This document shows positions 16,103 through 24,524 of a DNA stretch of 64,000 nt, piece by piece. Each line of letters opens with the position of its first letter. Within the stretch, counting starts at the first letter, position 1. The DNA is from Cytobacillus sp. NJ13 (GTDB lineage Bacteria; Bacillota; Bacilli; Bacillales; Cytobacillaceae), in contig JAUCFP010000006.1 in NCBI GenBank assembly GCA_030348385.1, positions 2,910,501 through 2,974,500 on the forward strand, in the 5' to 3' direction. The notes beneath the pieces are model-generated. The model was not told the DNA's origin. It saw only the letters and a program-made list of their open reading frames with translations, and ran no database searches. Made by a program: the position numbers and the translations under genes.

Positions 16103-17071
16103 TTATTTAGTAAATTTCGGTTTAAAATCACCCATATAAGGTTCATGTTCAACGAACACAGTTATGTCCTTGCCATCTTTGTCTTTACCCGTTCTTTTAT
16201 AGGTAAATTTATTATTATTAAGTTCTGTAAGTTCAAGAGCTGCACCATACTTATTGGCTCCAATTGAAACATGGGCTCTTATTTTATTTTCGTTTACAAT
16301 ATCGAAGTAGCCATAGTCACCGCGGCTTTCGCCTGTTTCAAGATTGAAAAATTCATATCTATTCGTTTTGTCATCAAATTTTGCCAGACTTATAAACATC
16401 GTATTATATTTTGTAACATCATTGCCGTCTTCATCTAATACCTTTGTTCCGTTCCAGAGGGTACTGCCTAAAATTTTTTCTCCATCTATGTCTTTAACGA
16501 TATCTCCCGTAACAGCGTCCAGCTGCTTGTCCGGATCAGTAAAAGAAAGCTCTTTTTCTTTATATGGAACATGTTCAACAAATACCTCTACGTCGTTGCC
16601 ATTAGCATCTTTTCCCATTCTTTTATAAGTAAAAATATCTTTATTTAGTTTTGTCATTTCCACAACAGCTTGATAATTCATTGATTCTGAAATTAATATT
16701 CTCTTCTTTCCATCATTAGTGATAAAGAACGTTCCCTTATCGCCGCGGCTTTCTCCTGTCTCCGCATCGAAAAATTCATATCTTCCTGATTTCACATCAT
16801 ATTTCGCAAGGCCAATGAAGTTTGAATTCTCTTTTGTTAAGTCGTTTTTATGTTTGTCATACACTCTTGTACCTTGCCAATTTGTACTGCCAAGAATGTT
16901 AGCCATTTCCTGTCCTTTAGTTACTTTATTTTCCTTTTCAGACTCTTTAACAGCTTGTTCTTGCTTTTGCTTACTATGATTTTCCTGAGCGTTAGCACCA
17001 GCACTGCACCCTGTTGATACTAATGTAAATCCGAGCAGTATTGCTGTTATTGCTTTTGCTTTTTTGTTCAT
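16103..17071 (-). CDS. lipoprotein with duplicated DUF4822 domain
   Basis: This is a 322-aa secreted lipoprotein. The signal peptide ends in the lipobox VSTGC. Two related ~120-residue units follow: the first opens ILGSTNWQGTRVYDKHKNDLT and the second ILGSTLWNGTKVLDEDGNDVT. Both contain FDAETGESRGD or FNLETGESRGD and end in VFVEH.PY. This matches DUF4822, whose role is unknown. The gene follows the ankyrin lipoprotein by 53 nt with no terminator between, so they form one operon. Confidence 0.82.
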   Translation of the reverse strand: MNKKAKAITAILLGFTLVSTGCSAGANAQENHSKQKQEQAVKESEKENKVTKGQEMANILGSTNWQGTRVYDKHKNDLTKENSNFIGLAKYDVKSGRYEFFDAETGESRGDKGTFFITNDGKKRILISESMNYQAVVEMTKLNKDIFTYKRMGKDANGNDVEVFVEHVPYKEKELSFTDPDKQLDAVTGDIVKDIDGEKILGSTLWNGTKVLDEDGNDVTKYNTMFISLAKFDDKTNRYEFFNLETGESRGDYGYFDIVNENKIRAHVSIGANKYGAALELTELNNNKFTYKRTGKDKDGKDITVFVEHEPYMGDFKPKFTK

Positions 17072-17124
17072 TTTTATCGTCTCCTTATTCTCATTTTTTG
17101 AGGAAAATTAGGCTTTTACCAAGC

Positions 17125-17832
17125 CTATTTTGCTCCTGCTGTTAACAAAATTTGTTCAATCTCTTTAAATCCTTTCTCACGTGCATGCTGCAGAGGAGTT
17201 ACATTATTTCCATCCGGAATATTCACATCCGCCCCGTGATCGATTAGCAATTGCACAGTTTGCTGTTGTTTTACATTTCCATCATTCAAAATAATTGCTT
17301 CTAATAAAGCTGTCCAGCCGAGATCATTTACATGATTTACATCAATATCAGTCTTAGTTAGAAGTTCCTTGATGGCATCTATATGGCCATGTTCGGAAGC
17401 AGGAATCAATGCAGTTCCACCATAACGGTTAATGATCGCTGGATCCGCACCTGCTTCGATCGTAAGCTTTAGAATCTCAACAAATCCTTCTGCACCGGCA
17501 TATAAGAAAGGGTTGTTTTTCATGTCATCCTGAATGTTGACGTCAGCCCCCGCTTTAATCAGGACTTTAGCGGTTTCGACATCATTATTATAAGCTGCAA
17601 TCATAGCAGCAGTTCGTCCGTCTGAGTCCTTCTTATTTATATCGACACCTTCCTCAATCAATCTCTTTATTGTCTCTGTTTCCTTGCGTTCTGCAGCTTG
17701 AAGCAATTGCTCGTTCATATCCATAAATTCCCTTACCTCTTTTTTCTGTGATTTTGTGTCTGCATTATTATCTGAGACACAGCCTTGAAGGAGGATAACA
17801 CCTCCAATAACTATTGTTAGCCACCTCCGCAT
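17125..17832 (-). CDS. ankyrin-repeat lipoprotein
   Basis: This is a protein of about 235 aa. After a signal peptide with lipobox LLQGC it carries about five ankyrin repeats, recognisable by DGRTAAMIAAYNNDVETAKVL, GADVNIQDD, GADPAIINRYGGTALIPASEHG and GADVNIPDGNNVTPLQHAREKG. Ankyrin arrays bind protein partners; here they would be outside the membrane. The ATG at 17832 has AGGTG 6 nt upstream. It heads a two-gene operon with the DUF4822 lipoprotein. Confidence 0.85.
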   Translation of the reverse strand: MRRWLTIVIGGVILLQGCVSDNNADTKSQKKEVREFMDMNEQLLQAAERKETETIKRLIEEGVDINKKDSDGRTAAMIAAYNNDVETAKVLIKAGADVNIQDDMKNNPFLYAGAEGFVEILKLTIEAGADPAIINRYGGTALIPASEHGHIDAIKELLTKTDIDVNHVNDLGWTALLEAIILNDGNVKQQQTVQLLIDHGADVNIPDGNNVTPLQHAREKGFKEIEQILLTAGAK

Positions 17833-17988
17833 TAAATTCACCTGCCTATCGTTCTTTAAATAAAATGACTCAGATCCACTCAATGAACTTAGTTACTACT
17901 TCTATTATGTTAGTACCAAAATGTAAACTCCCTCTAAATAATTTCTTAAAGAAAGATAAACTTAATCTTAAAATTTCTTCATATTTAT

Positions 17989-18016
17989 AAAAAAATAACC
18001 GCCACCTTTGTGACGG
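17989..18016 (-). terminator. intrinsic terminator of the two-component operon
   Basis: CCGTCAC and GTGGCGG pair on the minus strand and are followed by TTATTTTTTT, about 25 nt after the response regulator stop. Confidence 0.7.
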
Positions 18017-18041
18017 ATCTAATTAAACACATAACATTTAT

Positions 18042-18728
18042 TTAAACATTGAATCGATAACCGGCTCCCCAAACGGTTTCCAGGAATTTCGGCTGTGCAG
18101 GGTCCCCTTCAATTTTCCCTCGTATTTTCCTGATATGAACGGTGACCGTTGAAACATCTGCAGCTGAGTCCAGCCCCCAAATCTTTTCATAAAGCTGTTC
18201 TTTGCTCAATACTTGATTTGGATGCATAACAAGAAATACTAATAAATCAAATTCCTTTGTTGTAAACGAAGTTTCTTCTCCGTCAATATAAACTTTACGT
18301 GCTGACTTATCAATTGATATTCCATGAACGAAAATGGTATTTGTTTGAGTTTTCTTTCCAGCTAAACGTTCATATCGCTCTAAATGTGCTTTCACCCTGG
18401 CTACCAGCTCACTCGGACTAAAAGGCTTGGTAATATAATCGTCTGCCCCTAAACCGAGACCCCGAATTTTATCGATATCCTCCTTTTTAGCGGACACAAA
18501 CAAGATAGGAATATTTTTAACTGCGCGTATCTGTTTACATATCTCAAACCCATTTATTCCTGGAAGCATGATGTCCAAAATAATTAAATCATAGTGCTCT
18601 TGAAGAGCCTGTCGGAGTCCTTCATCACCAGTGTGTTGAATATCTACACGAAATTCATTTATTTCTAAATAATCTCTTTGCAACTCTGCTATGCTAATGT
18701 CATCTTCAATAAGTAATATTTTTTTCAC
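18042..18728 (-). CDS. OmpR family response regulator
   Basis: This is a 228-aa protein. The receiver domain has the acidic pair in LIEDD, the phospho-acceptor Asp in LIILDIMLP, and the Lys in DDYITKPF. The C-terminal winged helix ends VTVHIRKIRGKIE and WGAGYRF. It overlaps the kinase gene by 4 nt and is translated after it. It regulates unknown targets on phosphorylation. Confidence 0.93.
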   Translation of the reverse strand: MKKILLIEDDISIAELQRDYLEINEFRVDIQHTGDEGLRQALQEHYDLIILDIMLPGINGFEICKQIRAVKNIPILFVSAKKEDIDKIRGLGLGADDYITKPFSPSELVARVKAHLERYERLAGKKTQTNTIFVHGISIDKSARKVYIDGEETSFTTKEFDLLVFLVMHPNQVLSKEQLYEKIWGLDSAADVSTVTVHIRKIRGKIEGDPAQPKFLETVWGAGYRFNV

Positions 18729-20173
18729 ATTTTTTCACCTTTCTTTAGGGAAAAGAATACACTTGTACCTTTACCTACCTCGCTTGCAGCCCAGATATTC
18801 CCATCATGCTCCAAAATGATTTTTTTGGCGATCGCAAGTCCTAAGCCGCTTCCGCCTGTCTCGGAACTTCTTGATTGTTCTGCGCGGTAAAAACGTTCAA
18901 AAATATTTGGCAAGGCAGAAGGTTCTATCCCTTGTCCATTATCTGCTACTTGAACAATTACATCACCTAATCGTTCATGAAGAGAAATAGTAATGCTCTT
19001 CTTGTTTTTATTCATATATTTAACACAATTGCTCATTAAGTTGGCCAATACTCGTTTTAATTTCTCTCTATCCACTTTCACGCAGATTGGTTTATTCAAA
19101 AGATGAAGCTCCATATGAATTCCTTGCTGAAGTAAATCCAAATAAAGTTCTTCTGTATAGTCTTTCATATATTTATCCAGCTCGACAGTTTCAAAATGGA
19201 ATGGTTCTTTTTTCAAATCCAGCTTGGAAAATAAGAACAGCTCATCAATTAATGAATCCATGTCTTTTGCTTTTAAGTACACAGTCGACAAATACTTTTC
19301 CATCTTCTGAGGGGTATTTGCTACACCATCTTTAATCCCCTCTACATATCCAATAATCGAAGTGATAGGTGTCTTCAAATCATGAGAAATATTTGTCAGA
19401 AGCTCTTTTCGATTTTCTTCATACCGAAGCTGGAGGTTTATCGATTCTTTTAGTTTTATTCTCATTTCCTCAAACGCTCTATTTAATTGTCCGATTTCAT
19501 CATTTGAAATCGCCTTGATTTCAAAATTTAAATCTCCTGTCTTAATTCTTTCGGCCCCTTCTTTAAGAACTGATATAGGTTTAATAATGCTGCGTGAAAC
19601 TAAATAATTTAATATACCAATAATCATAATAAACAGAAACAATAAAAGTCCTGATAAAATTGGAAACAATTCTCTAATAAGCTCTGCATAGGAACTTGCC
19701 TTACTTAATACGAAAACACTTCCTTCACTTCTATCCGGAAAATAAAAATCAAACTTCACATAAGTAAAAAAATAGTCGTTGAGTTTAATTGTATCTCGAG
19801 TATTGATGTTTGTTTCTTCAAACCCCGGAAGGGATTTAACCAATTCCTGCTTATCAAGAGCAGGGGAAGCGTACTTGATTTTGGTGCCCTTTCTAACAAC
19901 TATCCCGATATCCTCCTGCTCAATCCTCTTGAGCTCCTTTTCATTTAGGAGCTGTTTAGGATTATTTTTAGCAAAAAGCTTTAAATCAAGAAACACACTT
20001 TCCTCAACTGTTGTCAAAGGTTTTTGTATATACGTTTTTTTGTATAGATGCTCAATAGATCTTACATCACCTGTTATGGCAAAAATAATTAAAAAACCTG
20101 CTGCCAATAATAAAGTGATGGAAAAAAGAATCACTCCAATATAAGACAGCAGAAACCTCATTTTAATGGACAT
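18725..20173 (-). CDS. HAMP-domain sensor histidine kinase
   Basis: This is a protein of about 482 aa. Transmembrane helix 1 lies near the N-terminus and helix 2 near 175-197, with an extracellular sensor domain of about 140 residues between them. A HAMP domain follows (LKEGAERIKTGDLNFEI), then the H-box LLTNISHDLKTPITSIIGY with the phospho-accepting His, and the ATPase boxes LMSNCVKYM, VADNGQGI and GGSGLGLAI. The kinase gene precedes the regulator gene, the reverse of the commonest order. ATG 20173 is preferred over GTG 20182; the ribosome site is weak in either case. The signal is unknown. Confidence 0.92.
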   Translation of the reverse strand: MSIKMRFLLSYIGVILFSITLLLAAGFLIIFAITGDVRSIEHLYKKTYIQKPLTTVEESVFLDLKLFAKNNPKQLLNEKELKRIEQEDIGIVVRKGTKIKYASPALDKQELVKSLPGFEETNINTRDTIKLNDYFFTYVKFDFYFPDRSEGSVFVLSKASSYAELIRELFPILSGLLLFLFIMIIGILNYLVSRSIIKPISVLKEGAERIKTGDLNFEIKAISNDEIGQLNRAFEEMRIKLKESINLQLRYEENRKELLTNISHDLKTPITSIIGYVEGIKDGVANTPQKMEKYLSTVYLKAKDMDSLIDELFLFSKLDLKKEPFHFETVELDKYMKDYTEELYLDLLQQGIHMELHLLNKPICVKVDREKLKRVLANLMSNCVKYMNKNKKSITISLHERLGDVIVQVADNGQGIEPSALPNIFERFYRAEQSRSSETGGSGLGLAIAKKIILEHDGNIWAASEVGKGTSVFFSLKKGEKM

Positions 20174-20364
20174 CTGTTTCACTCACTCTGTTATAAAAAT
20201 TTTCATCAGATCATACCTTATTCTTAGCATTCAAGATAATTTTATAAACCCAATTATCCAGATTAAGAAATTAAAAGAACTATATCACATAAATCTTAAA
20301 ACTTTCTAAAATATGTATGAAATATTTCTAAACAGCTTAGCGTAAGTGATTAATTTCCATAGAC

Positions 20365-20979
20365 CTATGCCCGAAATGTTTTTCCCAGATGTTCGCCCAG
20401 TCCATAATAGTGTCTGAAATTATAAATGAGGGGACTCCACTCATGGGGATTCACATGATGATCATCCATAATGATGGATGTATGGGCATGGATCTTTAAT
20501 GCTTTTACTTCTGCGATTGCAAAGTGGGGGTCATGTTCCGGAACTCGGATGTGTTCCACCCTGCTCTCAATCTGAAGGGGACATTCCAGGATTCTAAGGG
20601 GCTTTACGATTTCTGCTTCCTGCTTTGTAAGCGAGGCTGCAGAGAATTTATCTTTTTCAAAACGGAATGAATTAACCCGTTTGTATTCCGGTACTGGGTT
20701 CTTGCCTGTCAGTGGGGCTAAAGCTTCTACATTCTCCCAAAGACCGGGATGAGGAACGTTTACAACACACTCGGGATGACTGCGAAGATTCTCCAATGCC
20801 TTTCCCCCTGCCCCGATTCCAAGAACTATGCATTCCCCTAATGCCCATGACGAGGATAAGGGACTGATGTTGGATGATCCATCTTCATTTAGTGTTGTTA
20901 ACAAAATCACCGGAGCTCCATAGTATAAGATTTTAGGCTGAATGGACTTGGTTTGTATTTGGTTTTCTTCCTTTTTCAT
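20365..20979 (-). CDS. flavin reductase-like (FMN-binding split-barrel) protein
   Basis: This is a 204-aa protein. LYYGAPVILLTTLNEDGSSNISPLSSSWALGE is typical of flavin reductase-like proteins that bind FMN in a split barrel (only part of it quoted as signature: GSSNISPLSSSW). A later PLRILECPLQIES and HAYTS-like HAHTSII support the assignment. It may supply reduced flavin or act on a small molecule. It is divergent from an ArsR-like regulator, which suggests control by that protein. Confidence 0.8.
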   Translation of the reverse strand: MKKEENQIQTKSIQPKILYYGAPVILLTTLNEDGSSNISPLSSSWALGECIVLGIGAGGKALENLRSHPECVVNVPHPGLWENVEALAPLTGKNPVPEYKRVNSFRFEKDKFSAASLTKQEAEIVKPLRILECPLQIESRVEHIRVPEHDPHFAIAEVKALKIHAHTSIIMDDHHVNPHEWSPLIYNFRHYYGLGEHLGKTFRA

Positions 20980-21026
20980 TACATTTTCCTCCTGAATATT
21001 TTTTCAAATATCATTGTAAAGGTTAA

Positions 21027-21050
21027 ATATTTCAATTATCATCGAAATAT
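21027..21050. promoter_or_regulatory. inverted repeat between flavin reductase and regulator genes
   Basis: ATATTTC (21027-21033) and GAAATAT (21044-21050) are perfect 7-bp arms around a 10-bp spacer, 23 bp before the regulator start and 48 bp from the divergent flavin reductase start. The spacing suits a dimeric winged-helix regulator. Confidence 0.45.
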
Positions 21051-21072
21051 GGATTACATGGAGGAATATGAT

Positions 21073-21765
21073 ATGAATGTGAATTCTAACGTAGCAAAAG
21101 TCGCTTCTCTGGTCAGTGAACCAAGTCGGGCAGCCATACTGACGGTCTTATTGGACGGCCGGTATCACACTGTGAATGAGCTCGCCCATATGGCACGGAT
21201 TAAACCGCAAACAGCCAGTTTCCATCTCAAAAAAATGCTGGATGCTCAAGTGGTGACGGCAGAAAAACAGGGAAGGCACCGTTATTATGGCATCATGAAC
21301 CAAGAGGTTGCCCAGGTGATGGAATCCTTTCTATCCATAGCACCACCAGCTGAAATTAAATCACTTCACCATGCCTCTGAAGATAAAGCGATCCGTTTGG
21401 CCAGGACGTGCTATGATCATCTCGCTGGAAATTTAGGTGTGCAGCTAACTGAATCGCTAAAAAGCAAAGGATATATTACGGAAGAAGATGACACTTTTAG
21501 TGTTACGGAAGATGGAAAAGCATTTTTCCACTCCATGCAAATCGATCTGACCTCATTGAAAAAGAAGCGCCGCTCTTTTTCCCATAAATGTCTGGACTGG
21601 AGCGAAAGACGCCATCACCTAGCAGGAGCATTGGGGAATGCCATCCTGGAGAAACTTCTGGAACGAAATTGGATACAGCGCATCCCCAAAACCCGAGCCA
21701 TCAAAATAACCCCTCATGGAATGAAGGGCCTTAAGGAAACCTTTGCTATTGATATGGATAGATAA
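21073..21765 (+). CDS. ArsR-type winged-helix transcriptional regulator
   Basis: This is a 230-aa protein. The N-terminal helix-turn-helix is in VASLVSEPSRAAILTVL and VNELAHMARIKPQTASFHLKKML, with the wing in EKQGRHRYYGI. A C-terminal extension of about 130 residues makes it longer than metal-sensing ArsR proteins and lacks their cysteine signature, so a small organic ligand is more likely. The ATG at 21073 has GGAGGAA 7 nt upstream. It faces away from the flavin reductase gene that it may control. Confidence 0.83.
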   Translation: MNVNSNVAKVASLVSEPSRAAILTVLLDGRYHTVNELAHMARIKPQTASFHLKKMLDAQVVTAEKQGRHRYYGIMNQEVAQVMESFLSIAPPAEIKSLHHASEDKAIRLARTCYDHLAGNLGVQLTESLKSKGYITEEDDTFSVTEDGKAFFHSMQIDLTSLKKKRRSFSHKCLDWSERRHHLAGALGNAILEKLLERNWIQRIPKTRAIKITPHGMKGLKETFAIDMDR

Positions 21766-21773
21766 AGACGAAT

Positions 21774-21802
21774 GGTTCCCGCACTTTTTAGGTGCAGGAA
21801 CC
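21774..21802. terminator. hairpin after the ArsR-like gene
   Basis: GGTTCC-GCAC and GTGC-GGAACC form a strong stem with one mismatch, 8 nt after the stop codon. There is no clean T run, so it may slow or end transcription between two convergent units. Confidence 0.45.
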
Positions 21803-21831
21803 ACTCTCATCCTGTTCTTAAACCCCTTCGC

Positions 21832-22149
21832 TCACCCCTGCCACTGCTGCTTCACATCAAAAAAGCCTTTAAGAAGAATTGCTTTGTGTATTTCATACAA
21901 ACTCTCTTCATATTTCTCAATACTAAAATCCGGGACTTGCCAAGGTATCGCTTTTAGATAATATATTAATGCACCTATATCGTAAAATCGCTGAGTGGGG
22001 AACTCCTCTTTGCTATACAATACTTCAAATTGGTTTTCATCAAGTTCCAATACGGCTCTCGTCAGATTCCAATTTCCAAATTCATGATTCACTGCTGGTC
22101 CAATAAATTCATTATAAAATCCTCTGCCAAAAATTGTCTGAACATCTTT
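21832..22149 (-). pseudogene. C-terminal remnant of a SAM-dependent methyltransferase
   Basis: The open frame of about 86-105 codons contains WNLTRAVLELDENQFEVL, EEFPTQRFYDIGALIYYLK and IPWQVPDFSIEKY, which resemble the last third of a class I SAM-dependent methyltransferase family common in Bacillus. No SAM-binding part lies upstream: the frame hits a stop at about 22150. The end (FFDVKQQWQG) also stops short of the usual terminal strand. There is no convincing ribosome site. I read it as a decayed gene; a short functional protein is the less likely alternative. Confidence 0.5.
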
Positions 22150-22212
22150 TCAATATTCTTTATCTAATTGGAAAATCCTTCATTATCATTCTAAAAAAGC
22201 ATACTTCAGCAG

Positions 22213-22266
22213 GAAAAAAATAAAGAGGGCAAGCTTTGATTAATATCTCTCAAAACTAGCCCTCCA
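22213..22266 (-). terminator. intrinsic terminator of cdd
   Basis: GGAGGGC and GCCCTCT pair across a long loop on the minus strand and are followed by a T-rich tail, directly after the cdd stop codon. Confidence 0.7.
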
Positions 22267-22272
22267 TTTATG

Positions 22273-22671
22273 CTACATCTCTAAATCCGTAAATGCATAC
22301 GGCAATAAATCCTTTAATGTCAATTCTAAGATTTCTTTTTTCTCATTAGTTAAGTAAACTGGCATATTCGGCATACAGAACTCGGCTAACACTTGCCTGC
22401 AGATGCTGCATGGCGGAAGAAAATCTGCCGTATCGCCTCCTACAGCAATAGCTTGAAAATCACCTTTTTTGTAACCGTTCGCAATTGCAGTGAAAATAGC
22501 TGTTCTCTCTGCGCAATTCGTTGCACCGAACGAAACATTTTCCACATTCACTCCATTAATGACAGTGCCGTCTTTTAGCAATAATGCTGCTCCAACTGGA
22601 AATTTGGAATAGGGAGCATAGGCTCTTTCCTTCATACTGCGTGCACTTTCCATCAATTGCTCTTTATTCAT
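22273..22671 (-). CDS. cdd: cytidine deaminase
   Basis: This is a 132-aa homotetrameric-type cytidine deaminase, normal in length. The zinc site is complete: TNCAERTA gives the first Cys and the catalytic Glu (about 53 and 55), and PPCSICRQ gives the other two Cys (about 88 and 91). It converts cytidine and deoxycytidine to uridine forms for pyrimidine salvage. ATG 22671 is chosen because AAAGG lies 9 nt upstream. A nucleoside hydrolase lies divergently next door, so two salvage genes are neighbours. Confidence 0.95.
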   Translation of the reverse strand: MNKEQLMESARSMKERAYAPYSKFPVGAALLLKDGTVINGVNVENVSFGATNCAERTAIFTAIANGYKKGDFQAIAVGGDTADFLPPCSICRQVLAEFCMPNMPVYLTNEKKEILELTLKDLLPYAFTDLEM

Positions 22672-22916
22672 AGTTACCATCCTTTTCAAAGAAGAATGAA
22701 CTTTTAACAGTCCCCTTAGGCCAATGAAAAATTGGCAGGATTTTTATCATATATTTTTTTGAAATGTTTGTCAATATCACGTTAAAAGCCTCTGCTAATA
22801 TTATCAGACCTGCCCTGGCAGCTTTTTCACCTTAAGGTTAATCACCTTAATGGCATAACCCGCTCCCCTTTTTGATATGTTATAAAAATGGATATTTAGT
22901 ATGGGGGGAATAGAAA

Positions 22917-23843
22917 ATGAAAAACATCATTTTGTTTGCTGACCCTGGGATTGATGATTCCATTGCCATCATATATGCCCTTCTTAATCCAAGCATAAAT
23001 GTACTAGCTATCGTATCGAGTTATGGGAACGTTACAAAAGAACAAGCAACAGATAACATCACCTATTTGCTCAAACTGGCCGGCAGACTGGATATTCCTA
23101 TTATCGGAGGAGCTAATAGCCCTTCATCAGGGGAGATTCCAAGGTTCTATCCTGAAATTCATGGAAAAGAGGGATTGGGCCCAATACGGCCTCCAGAGGA
23201 TGCAAAAGGGGAACTAACCAATTTCTCGGAGCTCTATAACATTATAAGGGAGAACCAGAACGTAACTATAGTAGACGTGGGGAGAAATACCTCTTTAGCT
23301 GCACTTTTTATATTAGGGGAAAATATATCAGACGACATTAAAGATTTTTATATAATGGGTGGGGCTTTTCTGGTTCCTGGAAATGTAACCCCCTCCGCTG
23401 AAGCAAATTTTTATGGTGACCCTGTCGCTTCACAGGTAGTGGTAACCAATATGGATAATATCTATATTGTTCCGCTTAATGTCACAAACAGGGCTATCGT
23501 CACGATGGAACATATCAAAATAATACAGGAAATGAGTGACAATCCAGTAATTCAAATTATGGATGAAGTGATGGAATATTATATAGAAGCCTATAAAAAA
23601 CTCATTCCTGGAATTAACGGTGCTCCATTACATGATGTTGTAACACTCTTCCTCATGGCCAACCCGGAAATGGGACGTTCTATTAGAAGAGATGTGAAAA
23701 TACTAACAGCGGATGATGGAAAAGGTACTTCCATTGCTGATTTCAGAATCAGTTCCAAGCCTTCTGAAAAGAATAAAAATATTTTTCTAGATTTTAATTA
23801 TCAGGGATTTATAGAAGATTTTATAAAAGTAATGAGTTCTTAA
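22917..23843 (+). CDS. nucleoside hydrolase (inosine-uridine preferring family)
   Basis: This is a 308-aa protein. The calcium-binding signature DPGIDDSIAI is at residues 9-18, VVDVGRNTSLAAL-like (here IVDVGRNTSLAAL) and YIMGGAF carry further active-site residues, and PLHDVVTLF contains the late Asp that binds calcium and substrate. It splits N-ribosidic bonds of nucleosides to base and ribose. GGGGGGAA lies 6 nt before the ATG. A stretch of 52-bp tandem repeats begins 51 nt after it. Confidence 0.88.
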   Translation: MKNIILFADPGIDDSIAIIYALLNPSINVLAIVSSYGNVTKEQATDNITYLLKLAGRLDIPIIGGANSPSSGEIPRFYPEIHGKEGLGPIRPPEDAKGELTNFSELYNIIRENQNVTIVDVGRNTSLAALFILGENISDDIKDFYIMGGAFLVPGNVTPSAEANFYGDPVASQVVVTNMDNIYIVPLNVTNRAIVTMEHIKIIQEMSDNPVIQIMDEVMEYYIEAYKKLIPGINGAPLHDVVTLFLMANPEMGRSIRRDVKILTADDGKGTSIADFRISSKPSEKNKNIFLDFNYQGFIEDFIKVMSS

Positions 23844-23894
23844 GCAGAGAAGCTGGATCATTTATTGATGAATGTCGGGGTTTTTTCTTCTCTT

Positions 23895-24375
23895 GTCTGA
23901 AGGAGAGCCAAGTTCGGACTCGTTCGCTCGGGTTTCTTCCCCCTCTGTCTGAATGAGTGCCAAGTTCGGGCTCGTTCGCTCGGGTTTTTTCCTCCCCTGT
24001 CTGAAGGAGCGCCAAGTTCGGACTCGTTCGCTCGGATTTCTTCCCCCTCTGTCTGAATGAGCGCCAAGTTCGGACTCGTTCGCCCGCATTTCTTCCTCCC
24101 CTGTCTGAAGGAGCGCCAAGTTCGGACTCGTTCGCTCGGGTTTCTTCCCCCTCTGTCTGAATGAGCGCCAAGTTCGGACTCGTTCGCCCGCATTTCTTCC
24201 TCCCCTGTCTGAAGGAGCGTCAAGTTCGGACTCGTTCGCCCGGGTTTCTTCCTCCCCTGTCTGAAGGAGCGCCAAGTTCGGACTCGTTCGCCCGCATTTC
24301 TTCCTCCCCTGTCTGAAGGAGCGCCAGGTTCGGACTCGTTCGCTCGGGTTTCTTCCTCCTCTGTCCGAATGAGCC
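23895..24375. repeat. tandem repeat, nine full 52-bp units plus a partial one
   Basis: Units start at 23895, 23947, 23999, 24051, 24103, 24155, 24207, 24259 and 24311; a broken tenth starts at 24363. Every unit begins GTCTGAA (GTCCGAA in the last) and contains AGTTCGGACTCGTTCGC with a few changes, then a C/T-rich stretch. Two versions alternate through the first six units: GAATGAG after CCCCCTCT and GAAGGAG after CCTCCCCT. Since 52 is not divisible by 3, each reading frame cycles, and the minus strand stays open in all three frames; I do not regard those frames as genes. The block separates the nucleoside hydrolase from yhgE. Confidence 0.95.
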
Positions 24376-24524
24376 TGCTCTTTTAGCCCCGAATATAATT
24401 GCCCTCTGCCTTCTGATTATACTCATTTTTTAAGGTATAGAATTGTTGTTCACTGAGATCCTGAATATATTTAACGGATTATTCACAAAATCTATAGGAA
24501 GACGAGCAGATTGGACTGAACAGC

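Noticed and set aside
23895..24362. CRISPR array
   Set aside because: The repeats are directly adjacent with no unique spacers, the unit is 52 bp, and no cas genes are near.
23821..24426. Several overlapping minus-strand open frames rich in Arg, Ser and Glu
   Set aside because: They are only the 52-bp tandem repeat read in its three frames. There is no ribosome site, and the same peptides recur frame by frame, so they are not called as genes.
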